DNA of 64,000 nucleotides from NCBI GenBank assembly GCA_003278095.1, contig QCHB01000002.1, positions 160,210 through 224,209 on the forward strand. Direction: 5' to 3'. The notes below the pieces were generated by a model that was given only the letters and a program-made list of their open reading frames with translations, made no database searches and had not been told where the DNA came from. The stretch comes from SAR116 cluster bacterium AG-390-L20 (GTDB taxonomy: Bacteria > Pseudomonadota > Alphaproteobacteria > Puniceispirillales > Marisalimonadaceae). A program made the position numbers and the translations under genes. Within the stretch, counting starts at the first letter, position 1; the number at the start of each line of letters is the position of its first letter. Below are positions 54,604 to 63,213 of the stretch, one piece after another.

Positions 54604-55656
54604 CTATAATTTTCTTCTAAGTAACCAAACAAAAAAAACTCCACCAACTAAACCTGTAACTATTCCTATAGGCATATCTTCAGGAGCCATTATTGTGCGA
54701 GCAGCTATATCAGCCCAAAGTAACAGTATTGCACCAAATAAAGCAGAAACTGGTAATACACGTAAATAATTCCCTCCAACTATCATACGAACAACATGAG
54801 GAACCATTAATCCTATAAATCCTATCATACCTGAGAATGCAACCATTACCCCTGTAACAAGGGCGCATATAGTAAACACAATTAAACGGAAATTTTGAAC
54901 TCGAATACCAAGAGTAGTAGCTGTTTCATCACCTACAGTCATTGCATTTAAAATATCTGTTTTAAAAAAAAGCCAGATACCGCAACAAATTAGTGTTGCC
55001 AAAGGATAAATAAGGTGATCCCATTGGGCAAAGCCTAAACCTCCTAACATCCAAAAGACGACTGTGTGAGTAGCCCGGTGATCACCCAAAAATATTAAAA
55101 TATTGGCTCCAGCCATAATTATGAATGATACCGCAACCCCAACTAATACCAAGCGGTCAGCACTTGTTGCAGCTGTAAAACGAGACACTCCCAATACAAT
55201 AGAGGTTGCCACTAAAGCCCCCAAAAAAGCCATCAAAGGGACAGTCAACAGACCAATAAATAACCCTGTATGTAAAAGTGCAAGTATAGCTCCAAATGCA
55301 CCACCCGAGGAAATGCCTAATAAATGAGGGTCAGCTAATGGATTTCTTGTAACAGCTTGAAGACTAGCCCCAACAATTGCCAGTCCAGATCCTACTATAA
55401 TTGCTAAAAGAGAACGTGGAAATCGAACATTCCAAACAATTGCTTCACGACCTTTACTCCAAATAGTTTCAAATGTTTCGGGATATAACTTATTTATTAT
55501 AACTCCCCATACTGTACTTGTTGAGATTTGGACAGCACCAACTGAAATTGCTAGAGATAATGATATAATTAGTACGAATATACTCAATAAAATCAAAAGT
55601 CCTAACCCTTTGTTTATTTTAAAGGGTGATAAAGAACCTTTGATTTTATTTTTCAA
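54604..55656 (-). CDS. FecCD-family ABC permease (metal or metal-chelate importer)
   Basis: A 350-aa inner-membrane protein with about ten helices. Family landmarks are RFPRSLLAIIVGSGLAIVGASLQAVTRNPLADPHLLGISSGG, then FIGLMVPHVVRMIVGG and the C-terminal DMPIGIVTGLVGGVFFVWLL. It is the BtuC/FhuB/FecCD type for siderophores, heme, cobalamin or other metal complexes, not the ZnuB type. It follows the binding-protein gene by 1 bp. The upstream Zur-like operator points to zinc or a zinc chelate as cargo. Confidence 0.93.
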   Translation of the reverse strand: MKNKIKGSLSPFKINKGLGLLILLSIFVLIISLSLAISVGAVQISTSTVWGVIINKLYPETFETIWSKGREAIVWNVRFPRSLLAIIVGSGLAIVGASLQAVTRNPLADPHLLGISSGGAFGAILALLHTGLFIGLLTVPLMAFLGALVATSIVLGVSRFTAATSADRLVLVGVAVSFIIMAGANILIFLGDHRATHTVVFWMLGGLGFAQWDHLIYPLATLICCGIWLFFKTDILNAMTVGDETATTLGIRVQNFRLIVFTICALVTGVMVAFSGMIGFIGLMVPHVVRMIVGGNYLRVLPVSALFGAILLLWADIAARTIMAPEDMPIGIVTGLVGGVFFVWLLRRKL

Positions 55657-55657
55657 G

Positions 55658-56611
55658 TTATTTTTTCCAAAATGACTTAACTAGTTTTTTGACTGCTTTG
55701 ATGTTACGAGGTCCTGGTGTAGCTTCTACATATTCCAGTGTCACAAAACGATCATTTTTAACTGCATCTATTTCTGCAAAAGCGGGATTTGTCATCATGA
55801 ATTGTCTTTTTTGTTCAGCTGTTACGTTTCCATAATTTACTATGACGATAACTTCAGGGTTTCTATCAATTACTTCCTCCCAAGTAACAGTGCCCCAACT
55901 TTTTTTAAAATTGTCCATAACGTTTTTACCACCAGCTGCTTCTATAAGCGCAGTTGGCATCGCATACAAACCAGCTGTAAATGGTGTATCTTCTCCACTA
56001 TCATATACAAAAACTTTTAGAGGATCTTTACTTTGAATATCCTTTGTTAAACTTGCAAGTTCATTACGATAACTTTTAACAATCGAATTAGCTTTATCTT
56101 CAATCTTAAAAATTTTACCTAAATTTAAAAGATCGTTATACATATCATCAATACTAGCTTTATTTTTCTTCATAATATGTGTGCAACTTTCAGTTAATTC
56201 ATAAACTTTAATTCCAAAAGGTTTTAACGTTTCAGGTGTAACTGGTCCACCAACCTTCATGCCATAGTTCCAGCCTGCAAAGAAAAAGTCAGCATCTGCA
56301 CCTATAAGTACTTCTTTAGAAGGATATTTTGATGATAATTCTGGTAATTCTTTTACACCCTTTCGCATTTCTTCATCTAATGTCTTCCATCCAGAAATAC
56401 CTGTGTATCCGACCATGCGATCACTAAGACCAAGTACCAGCATCATCTCTGTCAAATTTACATCATTTGAGATAGTCTTTTTAGGCACTGAATCAAAAGT
56501 TACTGTGCGATTACAACTTTGAATTGAAGTCTTACTGATAGCTATCGAAGTAAAGCCAGTAATTAGGACCATATTTAAAATTAAAAATTTAATTATTGAA
56601 AGTATTTTCAT
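55658..56611 (-). CDS. Periplasmic metal-chelate binding protein (BtuF/FecB-like)
   Basis: A 317-aa class III binding protein with two lobes joined by a long helix. It has a signal peptide ending near SIAISK, and NDVNLTEMMLVLGLSDRMVGYTG is the usual N-lobe start. The PEVIVIVNYG and PGPRNIKAVKKL segments mark the C-lobe. No His-rich loop as in ZnuA is present. It supplies the FecCD-type permease. Zinc-complex specificity is inferred only from the operator. Confidence 0.9.
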   Translation of the reverse strand: MKILSIIKFLILNMVLITGFTSIAISKTSIQSCNRTVTFDSVPKKTISNDVNLTEMMLVLGLSDRMVGYTGISGWKTLDEEMRKGVKELPELSSKYPSKEVLIGADADFFFAGWNYGMKVGGPVTPETLKPFGIKVYELTESCTHIMKKNKASIDDMYNDLLNLGKIFKIEDKANSIVKSYRNELASLTKDIQSKDPLKVFVYDSGEDTPFTAGLYAMPTALIEAAGGKNVMDNFKKSWGTVTWEEVIDRNPEVIVIVNYGNVTAEQKRQFMMTNPAFAEIDAVKNDRFVTLEYVEATPGPRNIKAVKKLVKSFWKK

Positions 56612-56624
56612 TGATGTTCCTCCA

Positions 56625-57410
56625 TTATGCTAAATGAAAAGTTATGTGTTTTGAATTGCTTGGAACTAAAAACTCTTGTTCTGTTATAACTTCAAATGCT
56701 TCAGATATTTTTGATTTACAGAAAACATTGTCTGGGTGTCCAAATGCAAGGGAATGTCCTTCTTTCAACAGAAGGACATCATCACAAATAGAAGCGGCCA
56801 TATTTAAATCGTGAAGAGAAGTCACGACAGTAATTGGTAAGTCTTTAATTAATTCAAGAACTTCTAACTGTTGACGAATATCAAGATGATTTGTTGGCTC
56901 ATCGAGAATTAATAATCTAGTTTCTTGTGCTAGAGCACGAGCAACCATTACGCGCTGTCGTTCTCCGCCAGATAAAGTATTTAATTGTCTATCTGCAAAT
57001 TTAAGGATACATAACCGATTTAATGAATTTTCTATAATTTCTTCGTCATTTACGTCATTTAAACTTCCAAACCATTGTTTATGAGGAGTTCGCCCCAAAG
57101 CAACAATTTCACGAACTGTTAGGGCAAAGTCTGTAATTTGTTCTTGTAAAACTGCGGCAATTATGCAGGCTACTTTCTTAGCGGACATTGACCAAATGTC
57201 TTTTCCATCTATCTTAATTACGCCTGTGCTTGGTTTTTGATACCTATATAATAAGCGAAGAAGCGTAGACTTTCCCGCTCCATTAGGACCAACAATACCT
57301 AAAATTTTTCCAGGATCTAAATTAAAAGAAACAGGATGTAGTATCTTTTGCTTTTTTCTTGGTTCTGTCCAACTGATATCTTTAACATCTATACTCACTG
57401 GTAATTTCAT
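56625..57410 (-). CDS. FecE/BtuD-like ABC ATPase
   Basis: A 261-aa ATPase: Walker A GPNGAGKST, Q-loop AAVLQEQ, signature TLSGGERQRVMVARALA, Walker B LLILDEPTNHLDIRQQ, and VTSLHDLNMA with the switch His. GRTPHKQWFGSLNDVND is the family's characteristic insertion. It follows DUF1636 by 5 bp and precedes the binding-protein gene by 13 bp. Confidence 0.93.
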   Translation of the reverse strand: MKLPVSIDVKDISWTEPRKKQKILHPVSFNLDPGKILGIVGPNGAGKSTLLRLLYRYQKPSTGVIKIDGKDIWSMSAKKVACIIAAVLQEQITDFALTVREIVALGRTPHKQWFGSLNDVNDEEIIENSLNRLCILKFADRQLNTLSGGERQRVMVARALAQETRLLILDEPTNHLDIRQQLEVLELIKDLPITVVTSLHDLNMAASICDDVLLLKEGHSLAFGHPDNVFCKSKISEAFEVITEQEFLVPSNSKHITFHLA

Positions 57411-57415
57411 TGGAA

Positions 57416-57832
57416 TTATCCTTTAAATAAATAACTAACAAGTGAAGAATTAGTGGATATTGGAGGGAGTCTTCCAAGAATATTTGAGCGAAAAAGTTCT
57501 GGTCTATCTCTTCGTCTTAAAAAACCATCTGATGAAGAGTTATAAATTGATATAAGGTCTAATAATGAATTTACATATTCAAATTTAGATGGCTTTATGT
57601 CACCAAATATATATGTAAATGAATTTTCAGCAGTAAGTGATATTATACAAGAGCGTTTACATTGGCTCATACAATTAACTCCTCTTACTTTCAATCCTCC
57701 AATTTTTTTGTGCTTAATACTTTCCATAAAGAGTTCTGAGAACCGTTTTCCTCCTCTTTCTTTACTTGTTTCCTCTAGGCCATCCTTACAAGAAAGACAA
57801 ATGGACAAAATAGGTTTTTTTGCGTCTAACAT
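57416..57832 (-). CDS. DUF1636-family putative metal-binding protein
   Basis: A 138-aa protein with Cys 12 and 15 (CLSCKDG) and Cys 54, 58 and 62 (GVNCMSQCKRSC), a thioredoxin-like ferredoxin pattern. It ends in the family-typical ILGRLPPI...SLVSYLFKG region. DUF1636 (COG5469) proteins are annotated as predicted metal-binding proteins without known activity. It is the first gene of the leftward importer operon, with a Zur-like palindrome 51 bp upstream of its ATG, so a part in intracellular handling of the imported metal is plausible. Confidence 0.75.
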   Translation of the reverse strand: MLDAKKPILSICLSCKDGLEETSKERGGKRFSELFMESIKHKKIGGLKVRGVNCMSQCKRSCIISLTAENSFTYIFGDIKPSKFEYVNSLLDLISIYNSSSDGFLRRRDRPELFRSNILGRLPPISTNSSLVSYLFKG

Positions 57833-57882
57833 TTTATTTCTGTTCCTAAAATTTTTACTAACTAATTACACCATTCAATAAT

Positions 57883-57900
57883 GTAATGTTATAACATAAC
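57883..57900. promoter_or_regulatory. Zur-like operator 1 (importer operon side)
   Basis: GTAATGTTATAACATAAC, an 18-bp palindrome with one mismatched pair around the core ATGTTATAACAT (57886-57897). The core matches the second site at 57945-57964 exactly. It is placed 51 bp upstream of the DUF1636 start, where it would block the leftward promoter when Zur holds zinc. The GTTATAAC form agrees with known proteobacterial Zur sites. Confidence 0.8.
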
Positions 57901-57944
57901 AGTTTTTTGATTACTCTCGTAGTAGGGTGTTGTCAAATAAAAAA

Positions 57945-57964
57945 TGCAATGTTATAACATTGCA
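57945..57964. promoter_or_regulatory. Zur-like operator 2 (zur operon side)
   Basis: TGCAATGTTATAACATTGCA, a perfect 20-bp palindrome, 38 bp upstream of the zur ATG. Its centre lies 63 bp from that of operator 1, about six helical turns, so the two could serve separate divergent promoters or bind cooperatively. This implies that zur represses its own operon. Confidence 0.82.
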
Positions 57965-58002
57965 ATTAGTGAATAATTATTTTTATTAATTAAAGGAATA
58001 AA

Positions 58003-58407
58003 ATGATAAAAAGTAAATCTCGCCTAACCCATGCAGATCGAGTACTTCAATATCTTAAAAATAAAGATCAACCACTTTCAGCTTATGATATTCTAGAGGG
58101 TATGAGGTCAGAAGGTGTTGCAGCAGCCACCACAGTTTATAGAGCTTTAGACAAATTACTGTCAATTGGATTAGTACACAAAATAGAATCTCTTAATGCA
58201 TGGACAGTATGTTGTGGATCTCACAATAATAAAACACCTGTTTTTGAAATATGTAATGATTGTGGATACGTTAAAGAACATCTTGACCAAGATTTTACGA
58301 ATAATATTAATAATTTATCCAAAAGGACTGGCTTTATCCCAGACAATCCAGTTCTAGAAATTCATGGTAGATGCGGTGCATGTGCTAATAATTATTTAAG
58401 TGCCTGA
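58003..58407 (+). CDS. zur: Zinc uptake regulator, Fur family
   Basis: A 134-aa Fur-superfamily repressor. The N-terminal winged helix (about 1-75) has [30 protein letters not shown]. The C-terminal domain has two Cys pairs for structural zinc, C84/C87 (CNDCG) and C124/C127 (CGAC), plus His residues in between. The short CNDCG...CGAC form and the neighbours (COG0523 GTPases, metal importer) fit Zur rather than Fur, Mur or Irr. Two operator-like palindromes lie just upstream. The start has AAAGGA 6 bp before the ATG. Confidence 0.9.
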   Translation: MIKSKSRLTHADRVLQYLKNKDQPLSAYDILEGMRSEGVAAATTVYRALDKLLSIGLVHKIESLNAWTVCCGSHNNKTPVFEICNDCGYVKEHLDQDFTNNINNLSKRTGFIPDNPVLEIHGRCGACANNYLSA

Positions 58408-58418
58408 AAGGAAATATA

Positions 58419-59390
58419 ATGAATGATATGTCACAAGTACCAGTAACAGTACTAACTGGATTTCTTGGAGCTGGTAAAACTACACTCTTAAATCGTATAC
58501 TTACAGAACAGCATGGGCAAAAATATGCTGTAATAGTTAATGAATTTGGAGAACAAGGTATTGATAATGATCTCGTTGTCGATGCTGATGAAGAAGTTTT
58601 TGAAATGAATAATGGCTGTATTTGTTGTACAGTTAGAGGTGACCTAATTCGTATACTTGGCGGTCTAATGAAGCGTGCGGACAAACTTGACGCAATTATA
58701 GTTGAGACTACAGGCCTTGCAGATCCAGCTCCAGTTGCACAGACGTTTTTTGTAGACCAAGATGTTTCTGACAGAACTAAATTAGACGCTATAGTTACAG
58801 TTGCAGATGCCGTTCACTTAAGTTCTCAACTTGGTGAGCATCATGAAGCTGAAGAACAAATAGCATTTGCAGATGTTGTATTACTTAATAAAATTGACCT
58901 TGTTGACGATAAAGCCGTTCAAAATGTTCAAACTCGTATCCGTAAAATAAACCCTTACGCAAAAATTATTAAAACTAATCACTGCTCTGCGCCACTAACG
59001 GAAGTTCTAGGTTTAAACGCCTTTAGTTTGGATCGAGTTTTAGAAGTTGAACCAGATTTTCTAGAATCTGACCATGACCATGAACATGATGATGATGTTA
59101 CAAGTTTATCATTTGTGTCTGATACGCCTTTAGATATGGATAAATTTCAAGCTTGGTTTGGTAATTTGTTACAAGAAAAAGGCCAAGATATTTTGAGATC
59201 TAAAGGCATTCTGAATTTTGAAGGTAGAGATGATAGGTATGTTTTCCAAGGAGTTCATATGCTTATGGACGCATCTCCAATGGGTCCATGGCCAGCAGGT
59301 AAAGATCGCAGTTCAAGAGTTGTGTTTATTGGAAGAAATCTTGAAAGTATGAACCTTCAAGAAGGTTTTGAACGCTGTAAAGTAGCCTAA
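58419..59390 (+). CDS. COG0523 zinc-metallochaperone GTPase, copy 1
   Basis: A 323-aa G3E GTPase of the CobW/ZNG1/ZigA group. The P-loop GFLGAGKTT is at 14-22, the metal motif CICC spans C67-C69-C70 ([13 protein letters not shown]), the G-domain [12 protein letters not shown] follows, and NKIDLV is the base-recognition motif. A His/Asp cluster (DHDHEHDDD, about 213-221) and a CobW C-terminal domain complete it. Such proteins deliver zinc to client enzymes when it is scarce. It is 11 bp behind zur and under the same operator. It is not the cobalt-chelatase partner: no cobalamin genes are near. Confidence 0.92.
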   Translation: MNDMSQVPVTVLTGFLGAGKTTLLNRILTEQHGQKYAVIVNEFGEQGIDNDLVVDADEEVFEMNNGCICCTVRGDLIRILGGLMKRADKLDAIIVETTGLADPAPVAQTFFVDQDVSDRTKLDAIVTVADAVHLSSQLGEHHEAEEQIAFADVVLLNKIDLVDDKAVQNVQTRIRKINPYAKIIKTNHCSAPLTEVLGLNAFSLDRVLEVEPDFLESDHDHEHDDDVTSLSFVSDTPLDMDKFQAWFGNLLQEKGQDILRSKGILNFEGRDDRYVFQGVHMLMDASPMGPWPAGKDRSSRVVFIGRNLESMNLQEGFERCKVA

Positions 59391-59426
59391 ATGTTCAAGT
59401 GATATACTACTAAATAGCACATATTG

Positions 59427-60482
59427 ATGTCAGACAGAGAAAAATTTTTAAGAGAAAAAATATCTTCCCTTGTGCCAAAGGAAACTGAGTTAGAAAATAG
59501 GGGGGAGCATTTTGATTTTCATGCTCCTGTAACTTGTTCAGTGACTACCAGTCATTCGATTGCTGTTGGTTTTGGTGATGGTAAAGTTAGGTTTTTTTTT
59601 GAAGGAGAAAAACCTAGAATTATTGACGCTCATAACGGTGTTGTTTTATCAATAGCTACAAATGGCGAATATATATTTACTGGTGGAGATGATGGAAGAT
59701 TTTTAAAGTTATCTCAAAATGGAGATATTGTTGAGATAGCTAATTTTAATTCTCGTTGGGTAGACTCCGTTGCTGCTTACAAAGATAGTATGGTCTGTTC
59801 ATCTGGTCGTAATGTCTACATATGGTCTGGGGATCAAAAGAAAGCAAAGTCACTTGAGCATTCAAGTACTGTTGGGGGTTTAGCCTTCGATCATACTGGA
59901 AAACGTTTAGCTGTTTCTTCATATGGAGGTGTAACAGTATGGGAACGAGGAGAGCGTCGGTGGACGTCAAAAAGATTAGTATGGAAAGGTTCTCATAGTA
60001 AAGTAGGTTTTAGTCCAGATGGAAAATATATTGTAACTTCAATGCAAGAAAGTGAACTTCACGGTTGGCGTCTAAGAGATAAAGTTGACTTAGCCATGAG
60101 AGGTTATCCTGCAAAGATTAAGAGCTTTGCATGGGTTGGAGATACTCCGCATTTAGCAACTTCTGGAGACCATCAAGCTATATGTTGGCCATTTGATGGA
60201 AAAGATGGACCACTTGGTCGTGAACCAGTTTGTGTTGCAGATTGTGGCAAACAAATTTCAACTTTTATAGAGCCCTTGACTGGAGAAAAAGCTATTTTTG
60301 TAGGTTTTAATGATGGTAGTGTCTTGTTGTCTGAGCTCGATGAAAATAAAAATCCATTTGTAATAAGAAATCCAAAAGGTTCTGAAATTTCTGCAATAGC
60401 AATTTCTCCTAATCGTTCACATATCTTAATAGGTGACTCAGACGGAAATATTTTATGGTCTACGCTATGGAAAAATAATTAG
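59427..60482 (+). CDS. WD40-repeat protein of the zinc operon
   Basis: A 351-aa beta-propeller with about seven WD40-like blades (for example YIFTGGDDGRFLKLS, KRLAVSSYGGVTVWERG, KYIVTSMQESELHGW, HILIGDSDGNILW). It has no signal peptide, so it is cytoplasmic. A charged N-terminal helix (REKFLREKISSLVPKETELE) precedes the propeller. It is 36 bp behind the COG0523 gene and directly before the 85-aa gene. The role is unknown; a scaffold for metal transfer is a guess from context. Confidence 0.8.
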   Translation: MSDREKFLREKISSLVPKETELENRGEHFDFHAPVTCSVTTSHSIAVGFGDGKVRFFFEGEKPRIIDAHNGVVLSIATNGEYIFTGGDDGRFLKLSQNGDIVEIANFNSRWVDSVAAYKDSMVCSSGRNVYIWSGDQKKAKSLEHSSTVGGLAFDHTGKRLAVSSYGGVTVWERGERRWTSKRLVWKGSHSKVGFSPDGKYIVTSMQESELHGWRLRDKVDLAMRGYPAKIKSFAWVGDTPHLATSGDHQAICWPFDGKDGPLGREPVCVADCGKQISTFIEPLTGEKAIFVGFNDGSVLLSELDENKNPFVIRNPKGSEISAIAISPNRSHILIGDSDGNILWSTLWKNN

Positions 60483-60740
60483 ATGGTAGGAATGTTTGAA
60501 CGCAAAAATGCAAGTCCTGAAGTAATTAGAGATTTAAAAAATAAAATTACTAAGAAATTAAATTTACCAGAAAGTACAATTTTAAGTGTTGCAGAACTTC
60601 ATTGTCATGAGCCTAATTGCCCCCCCAAAGAGACTGTAATTACAACTAGATCTATTGATGGGTCTGTCAAAAACTGGCGTTTAGCTAAATCTATTAATGA
60701 GATTGGTTTAGAAGACCTAGAAAAACTTAATCAAAGTTAG
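60483..60740 (+). CDS. Small H/C-motif protein of the zinc operon
   Basis: An 85-aa protein whose ATG immediately follows the WD40 gene stop. The central segment ELHCHEPNCPPKETVITT holds H40, C41, H42 and C46, a compact potential metal site, followed by two short beta strands. I do not recognise a named family. Tight coupling to the WD40 gene suggests that the two products work together. Confidence 0.7.
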   Translation: MVGMFERKNASPEVIRDLKNKITKKLNLPESTILSVAELHCHEPNCPPKETVITTRSIDGSVKNWRLAKSINEIGLEDLEKLNQS

Positions 60741-60754
60741 AAATTTTAAATTTA

Positions 60755-61408
60755 ATGAGTTATCTACATATTTATAAAATGGACGCAATAAAAGACTTCC
60801 CAAACAAGTCAGATCAATTAGCTATTATGAACAGATCCATGCCTGAAAATGCTAACTTATTCTTTACAGAACTCCTAAAAATATCTTTCAATATTACTGG
60901 TAAAATTAATAAAAAAACAGCTACAATTAATATTAGAGATCTACTAAGCGATAAACTTCCTAAAAAAATTCAAAACAATGTCTTCTACCAAAACTGGATT
61001 GAAGACATGGCTAACTTATGTAAATTATTTTGTCTTATGGAAAAAAGTAGTTACATCAGTTATAGCATTAGTTCACATAGAGGATGCCGACGTTATCATA
61101 TAGATAATGTTCCAATAAGATTGCTAGTGACGTATGCAGGACAGGGAACAGAATGGTTACCAGATAATTTTGCTGATAAAATAGCTTACAAAAATGGTGA
61201 ACCCAATGAGAAAATAATAAAAGACATATCAGCAAGGCAGTTTATAGGTGAATGGGATATTGCGGTATTTAAAGGTGGCCCTGAAGGTTTGCTTCATCGT
61301 ACACCGGATTCAGCTTTGAATAAAAATTCAATATTAATGCGACTTGATCACCCTGAATTTTGGAAAAATATTCAAAGAAACTTTAAACAAAACACTAGTT
61401 ATCTTTAA
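60755..61408 (+). CDS. DUF1826-family protein
   Basis: A 217-aa protein. The segment RRYHIDNVPIRLLVTYAGQGTEWLPD and a later LLHRTPDS give an HxD...H triad such as non-heme iron/2-oxoglutarate oxygenases use. AGQGTEWL and RLDHPEFW are typical of DUF1826. The family often lies near COG0523 GTPases, from memory of published comparative analyses. It is 14 bp behind the 85-aa gene and is last in the zur operon. The enzymatic activity is unproven. Confidence 0.78.
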   Translation: MSYLHIYKMDAIKDFPNKSDQLAIMNRSMPENANLFFTELLKISFNITGKINKKTATINIRDLLSDKLPKKIQNNVFYQNWIEDMANLCKLFCLMEKSSYISYSISSHRGCRRYHIDNVPIRLLVTYAGQGTEWLPDNFADKIAYKNGEPNEKIIKDISARQFIGEWDIAVFKGGPEGLLHRTPDSALNKNSILMRLDHPEFWKNIQRNFKQNTSYL

Positions 61409-61468
61409 AATTAATGTTATTAATCAATAGTTTAATAAAAATTTAAATAATTTAAATTAATTTTAGCT

Positions 61469-62515
61469 TTAACCAATAATTTTAAAAAACTCTTCAATGA
61501 CAGATTTTTTAATATCACGAGTAATGAATACCATTTGGGTACTTCTATCTTCGTCAGGCCATTCTTTAAGCCATTCTACAGGATGAAAAATATGTTGAAC
61601 ACCATGAATAATTGCAGGCCCGTCTTTACCTTTTATATTTAGTATGCCTTTTAATCTTAACAATTTAGAACCCATTTGACTTGACAGTAATTCAATAAAA
61701 AAATTCAAAGTTGTCATACTTATCTGCTGATTAGTGACTAGTGAAAAACTTTCAATGTTATCACCATGACGATTTATATCATGATGCTCGTGTTCGTGAT
61801 TATGATTATGATGGGTATTTTTGTTGGTCGTTTCATTGTATTTTTCAATTGCTAACCACTTTCTATAATCCCATGAATTATTTAGTGGATCGTAATCATT
61901 TAATCCTATTAGGTCGGTTAAGGGGAGATTTTTTTTATTGCTCTCAATTATATTTGCTTTTGGATTAATTTTCTTAATTCTGTTTTTAATTGAATTAGTA
62001 TTAGAGCTTTCTGAAAGATCAGTTTTGCTTAAAATAATCTTATCAGCTAAGGCTGTTTGTTTGATTGCTTCTTTGTGATTATTATATGTATTTTCAGCGT
62101 TTACAGCATCAACTAATGTAATGATACCGTCAATTTCATAAATTCTATGTAAATCTAGAGATTTCATAAGAGTATGTATGATAGGAACAGGGTCTGCTAA
62201 ACCGGTAGTTTCAATAACGACTCTGTCAAAATAAGGAATGGTCTTTCTTTCTAATTTCTTTATTAAATCAAGAAGAGTTGATTTTAGATCTTCCTGGATA
62301 GTGCAGCATATACAGCCATTTTGAAGTTCTACTATGTTTTCGTCAGTAGTCTCTACTAAATTATGATCTATGCCAACTTCTCCAAATTCATTAATAATTA
62401 CAGCGGTATTTGTCATAACCTTGTGTTTTAAAAGAGCAGACAAAAGAGTTGTTTTACCGCTACCTAAAAATCCAGTTATTACTGATACGGGAATATTAGT
62501 AGGAAATTGAGACAT
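61469..62515 (-). CDS. COG0523 zinc-metallochaperone GTPase, copy 2 (His-rich)
   Basis: A 348-aa G3E GTPase: P-loop GFLGSGKTTLL (15-25), metal motif [24 protein letters not shown], and base motif SKTDLS. A His-rich loop (about 236-255, THHNHNHEHEHHDINRHGD) could bind several zinc ions. I start at ATG 62515 (MSQFPTN), not the GTG 15 bp upstream. The Zur-like palindrome is 42 bp upstream, shared with divergent folE. Compare B. subtilis ZagA, a COG0523 protein that supports FolE under zinc limitation. Confidence 0.92.
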   Translation of the reverse strand: MSQFPTNIPVSVITGFLGSGKTTLLSALLKHKVMTNTAVIINEFGEVGIDHNLVETTDENIVELQNGCICCTIQEDLKSTLLDLIKKLERKTIPYFDRVVIETTGLADPVPIIHTLMKSLDLHRIYEIDGIITLVDAVNAENTYNNHKEAIKQTALADKIILSKTDLSESSNTNSIKNRIKKINPKANIIESNKKNLPLTDLIGLNDYDPLNNSWDYRKWLAIEKYNETTNKNTHHNHNHEHEHHDINRHGDNIESFSLVTNQQISMTTLNFFIELLSSQMGSKLLRLKGILNIKGKDGPAIIHGVQHIFHPVEWLKEWPDEDRSTQMVFITRDIKKSVIEEFFKIIG

Positions 62516-62556
62516 TATTAAAGTTAACACATTGTAATTCTGAATATAAATAGTAT

Positions 62557-62574
62557 GTTATGTTATAACGTAAC
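62557..62574. promoter_or_regulatory. Zur-like operator 3 (cobW2/folE divergent promoter)
   Basis: GTTATGTTATAACGTAAC, an 18-bp palindrome with one mismatched pair, sharing the ATGTTATAAC core with operators 1 and 2. It lies 42 bp from the COG0523 start and 25 bp from the folE start, so one bound Zur dimer could control both directions. Confidence 0.8.
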
Positions 62575-62598
62575 GTAATTGTCTAGAAAAGAGTAACA

Positions 62599-63204
62599 AT
62601 GACTAAAAATATAAATAATGAAAACATTATCAAATTTAATCCTGATCCGTCTAGAGAAGAGGCTATGCAAGCCGTAAAAACTCTTATTGCATGGGCTGGA
62701 GATAATCCTAATCGTGAAGGATTGATAGAAACTCCAAAACGTGTTGTAGACGCTTATAAAGAGTTTTTTGATGGTTACAAAATGAACCCAGACGAGATCC
62801 TATCTAAAACATTTGAAGAGGTAGAGGGTTATGATGAGATGGTTATTATAAAAAATATTAGACTAGAATCTCATTGTGAACATCATATTGTTCCAATACT
62901 AGGCATTGCTCACGTTGCATATATGCCTAATAAAAAAGTAGTTGGAATTAGCAAGCTAGCTAGACTGGTTGATGTATACGCTAAAAGACTTCAAATACAA
63001 GAAACCTTAACTGCTCAGATTGCAGAAACCATTCAAAGAGTTCTAGATCCTTTGGGAGTTGCTGTACTTATTGACGCGTCTCATCAGTGTATGACTACTA
63101 GAGGGGTTCATAAACCTGAGTCGAGTACAGTTACAAAGCGTATGCTAGGTGTGTTTAAAACTGATGAAAATGTAAGATCTGAATTTATGGAATTAATTAG
63201 ATAG
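62599..63204 (+). CDS. folE: GTP cyclohydrolase I, zinc-dependent type
   Basis: A 201-aa enzyme that opens GTP to dihydroneopterin triphosphate for folate synthesis. Zinc ligands C93 and H96 ([10 protein letters not shown]) and C164 (QCMTTRGV) are all present, so this is the zinc-requiring FolE (type IA) and not FolE2. [20 protein letters not shown] is the family signature. Placement under a Zur-like operator is unusual for the zinc-dependent form. The operator may raise FolE and its chaperone together when zinc falls. Confidence 0.95.
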   Translation: MTKNINNENIIKFNPDPSREEAMQAVKTLIAWAGDNPNREGLIETPKRVVDAYKEFFDGYKMNPDEILSKTFEEVEGYDEMVIIKNIRLESHCEHHIVPILGIAHVAYMPNKKVVGISKLARLVDVYAKRLQIQETLTAQIAETIQRVLDPLGVAVLIDASHQCMTTRGVHKPESSTVTKRMLGVFKTDENVRSEFMELIR

Positions 63205-63213
63205 GAGATTAAA

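Noticed and set aside
58419..59390. CobW of cobalamin synthesis
   Set aside because: No cob genes are nearby, and the Zur-like operators, zur and folE context place both COG0523 proteins in zinc handling.
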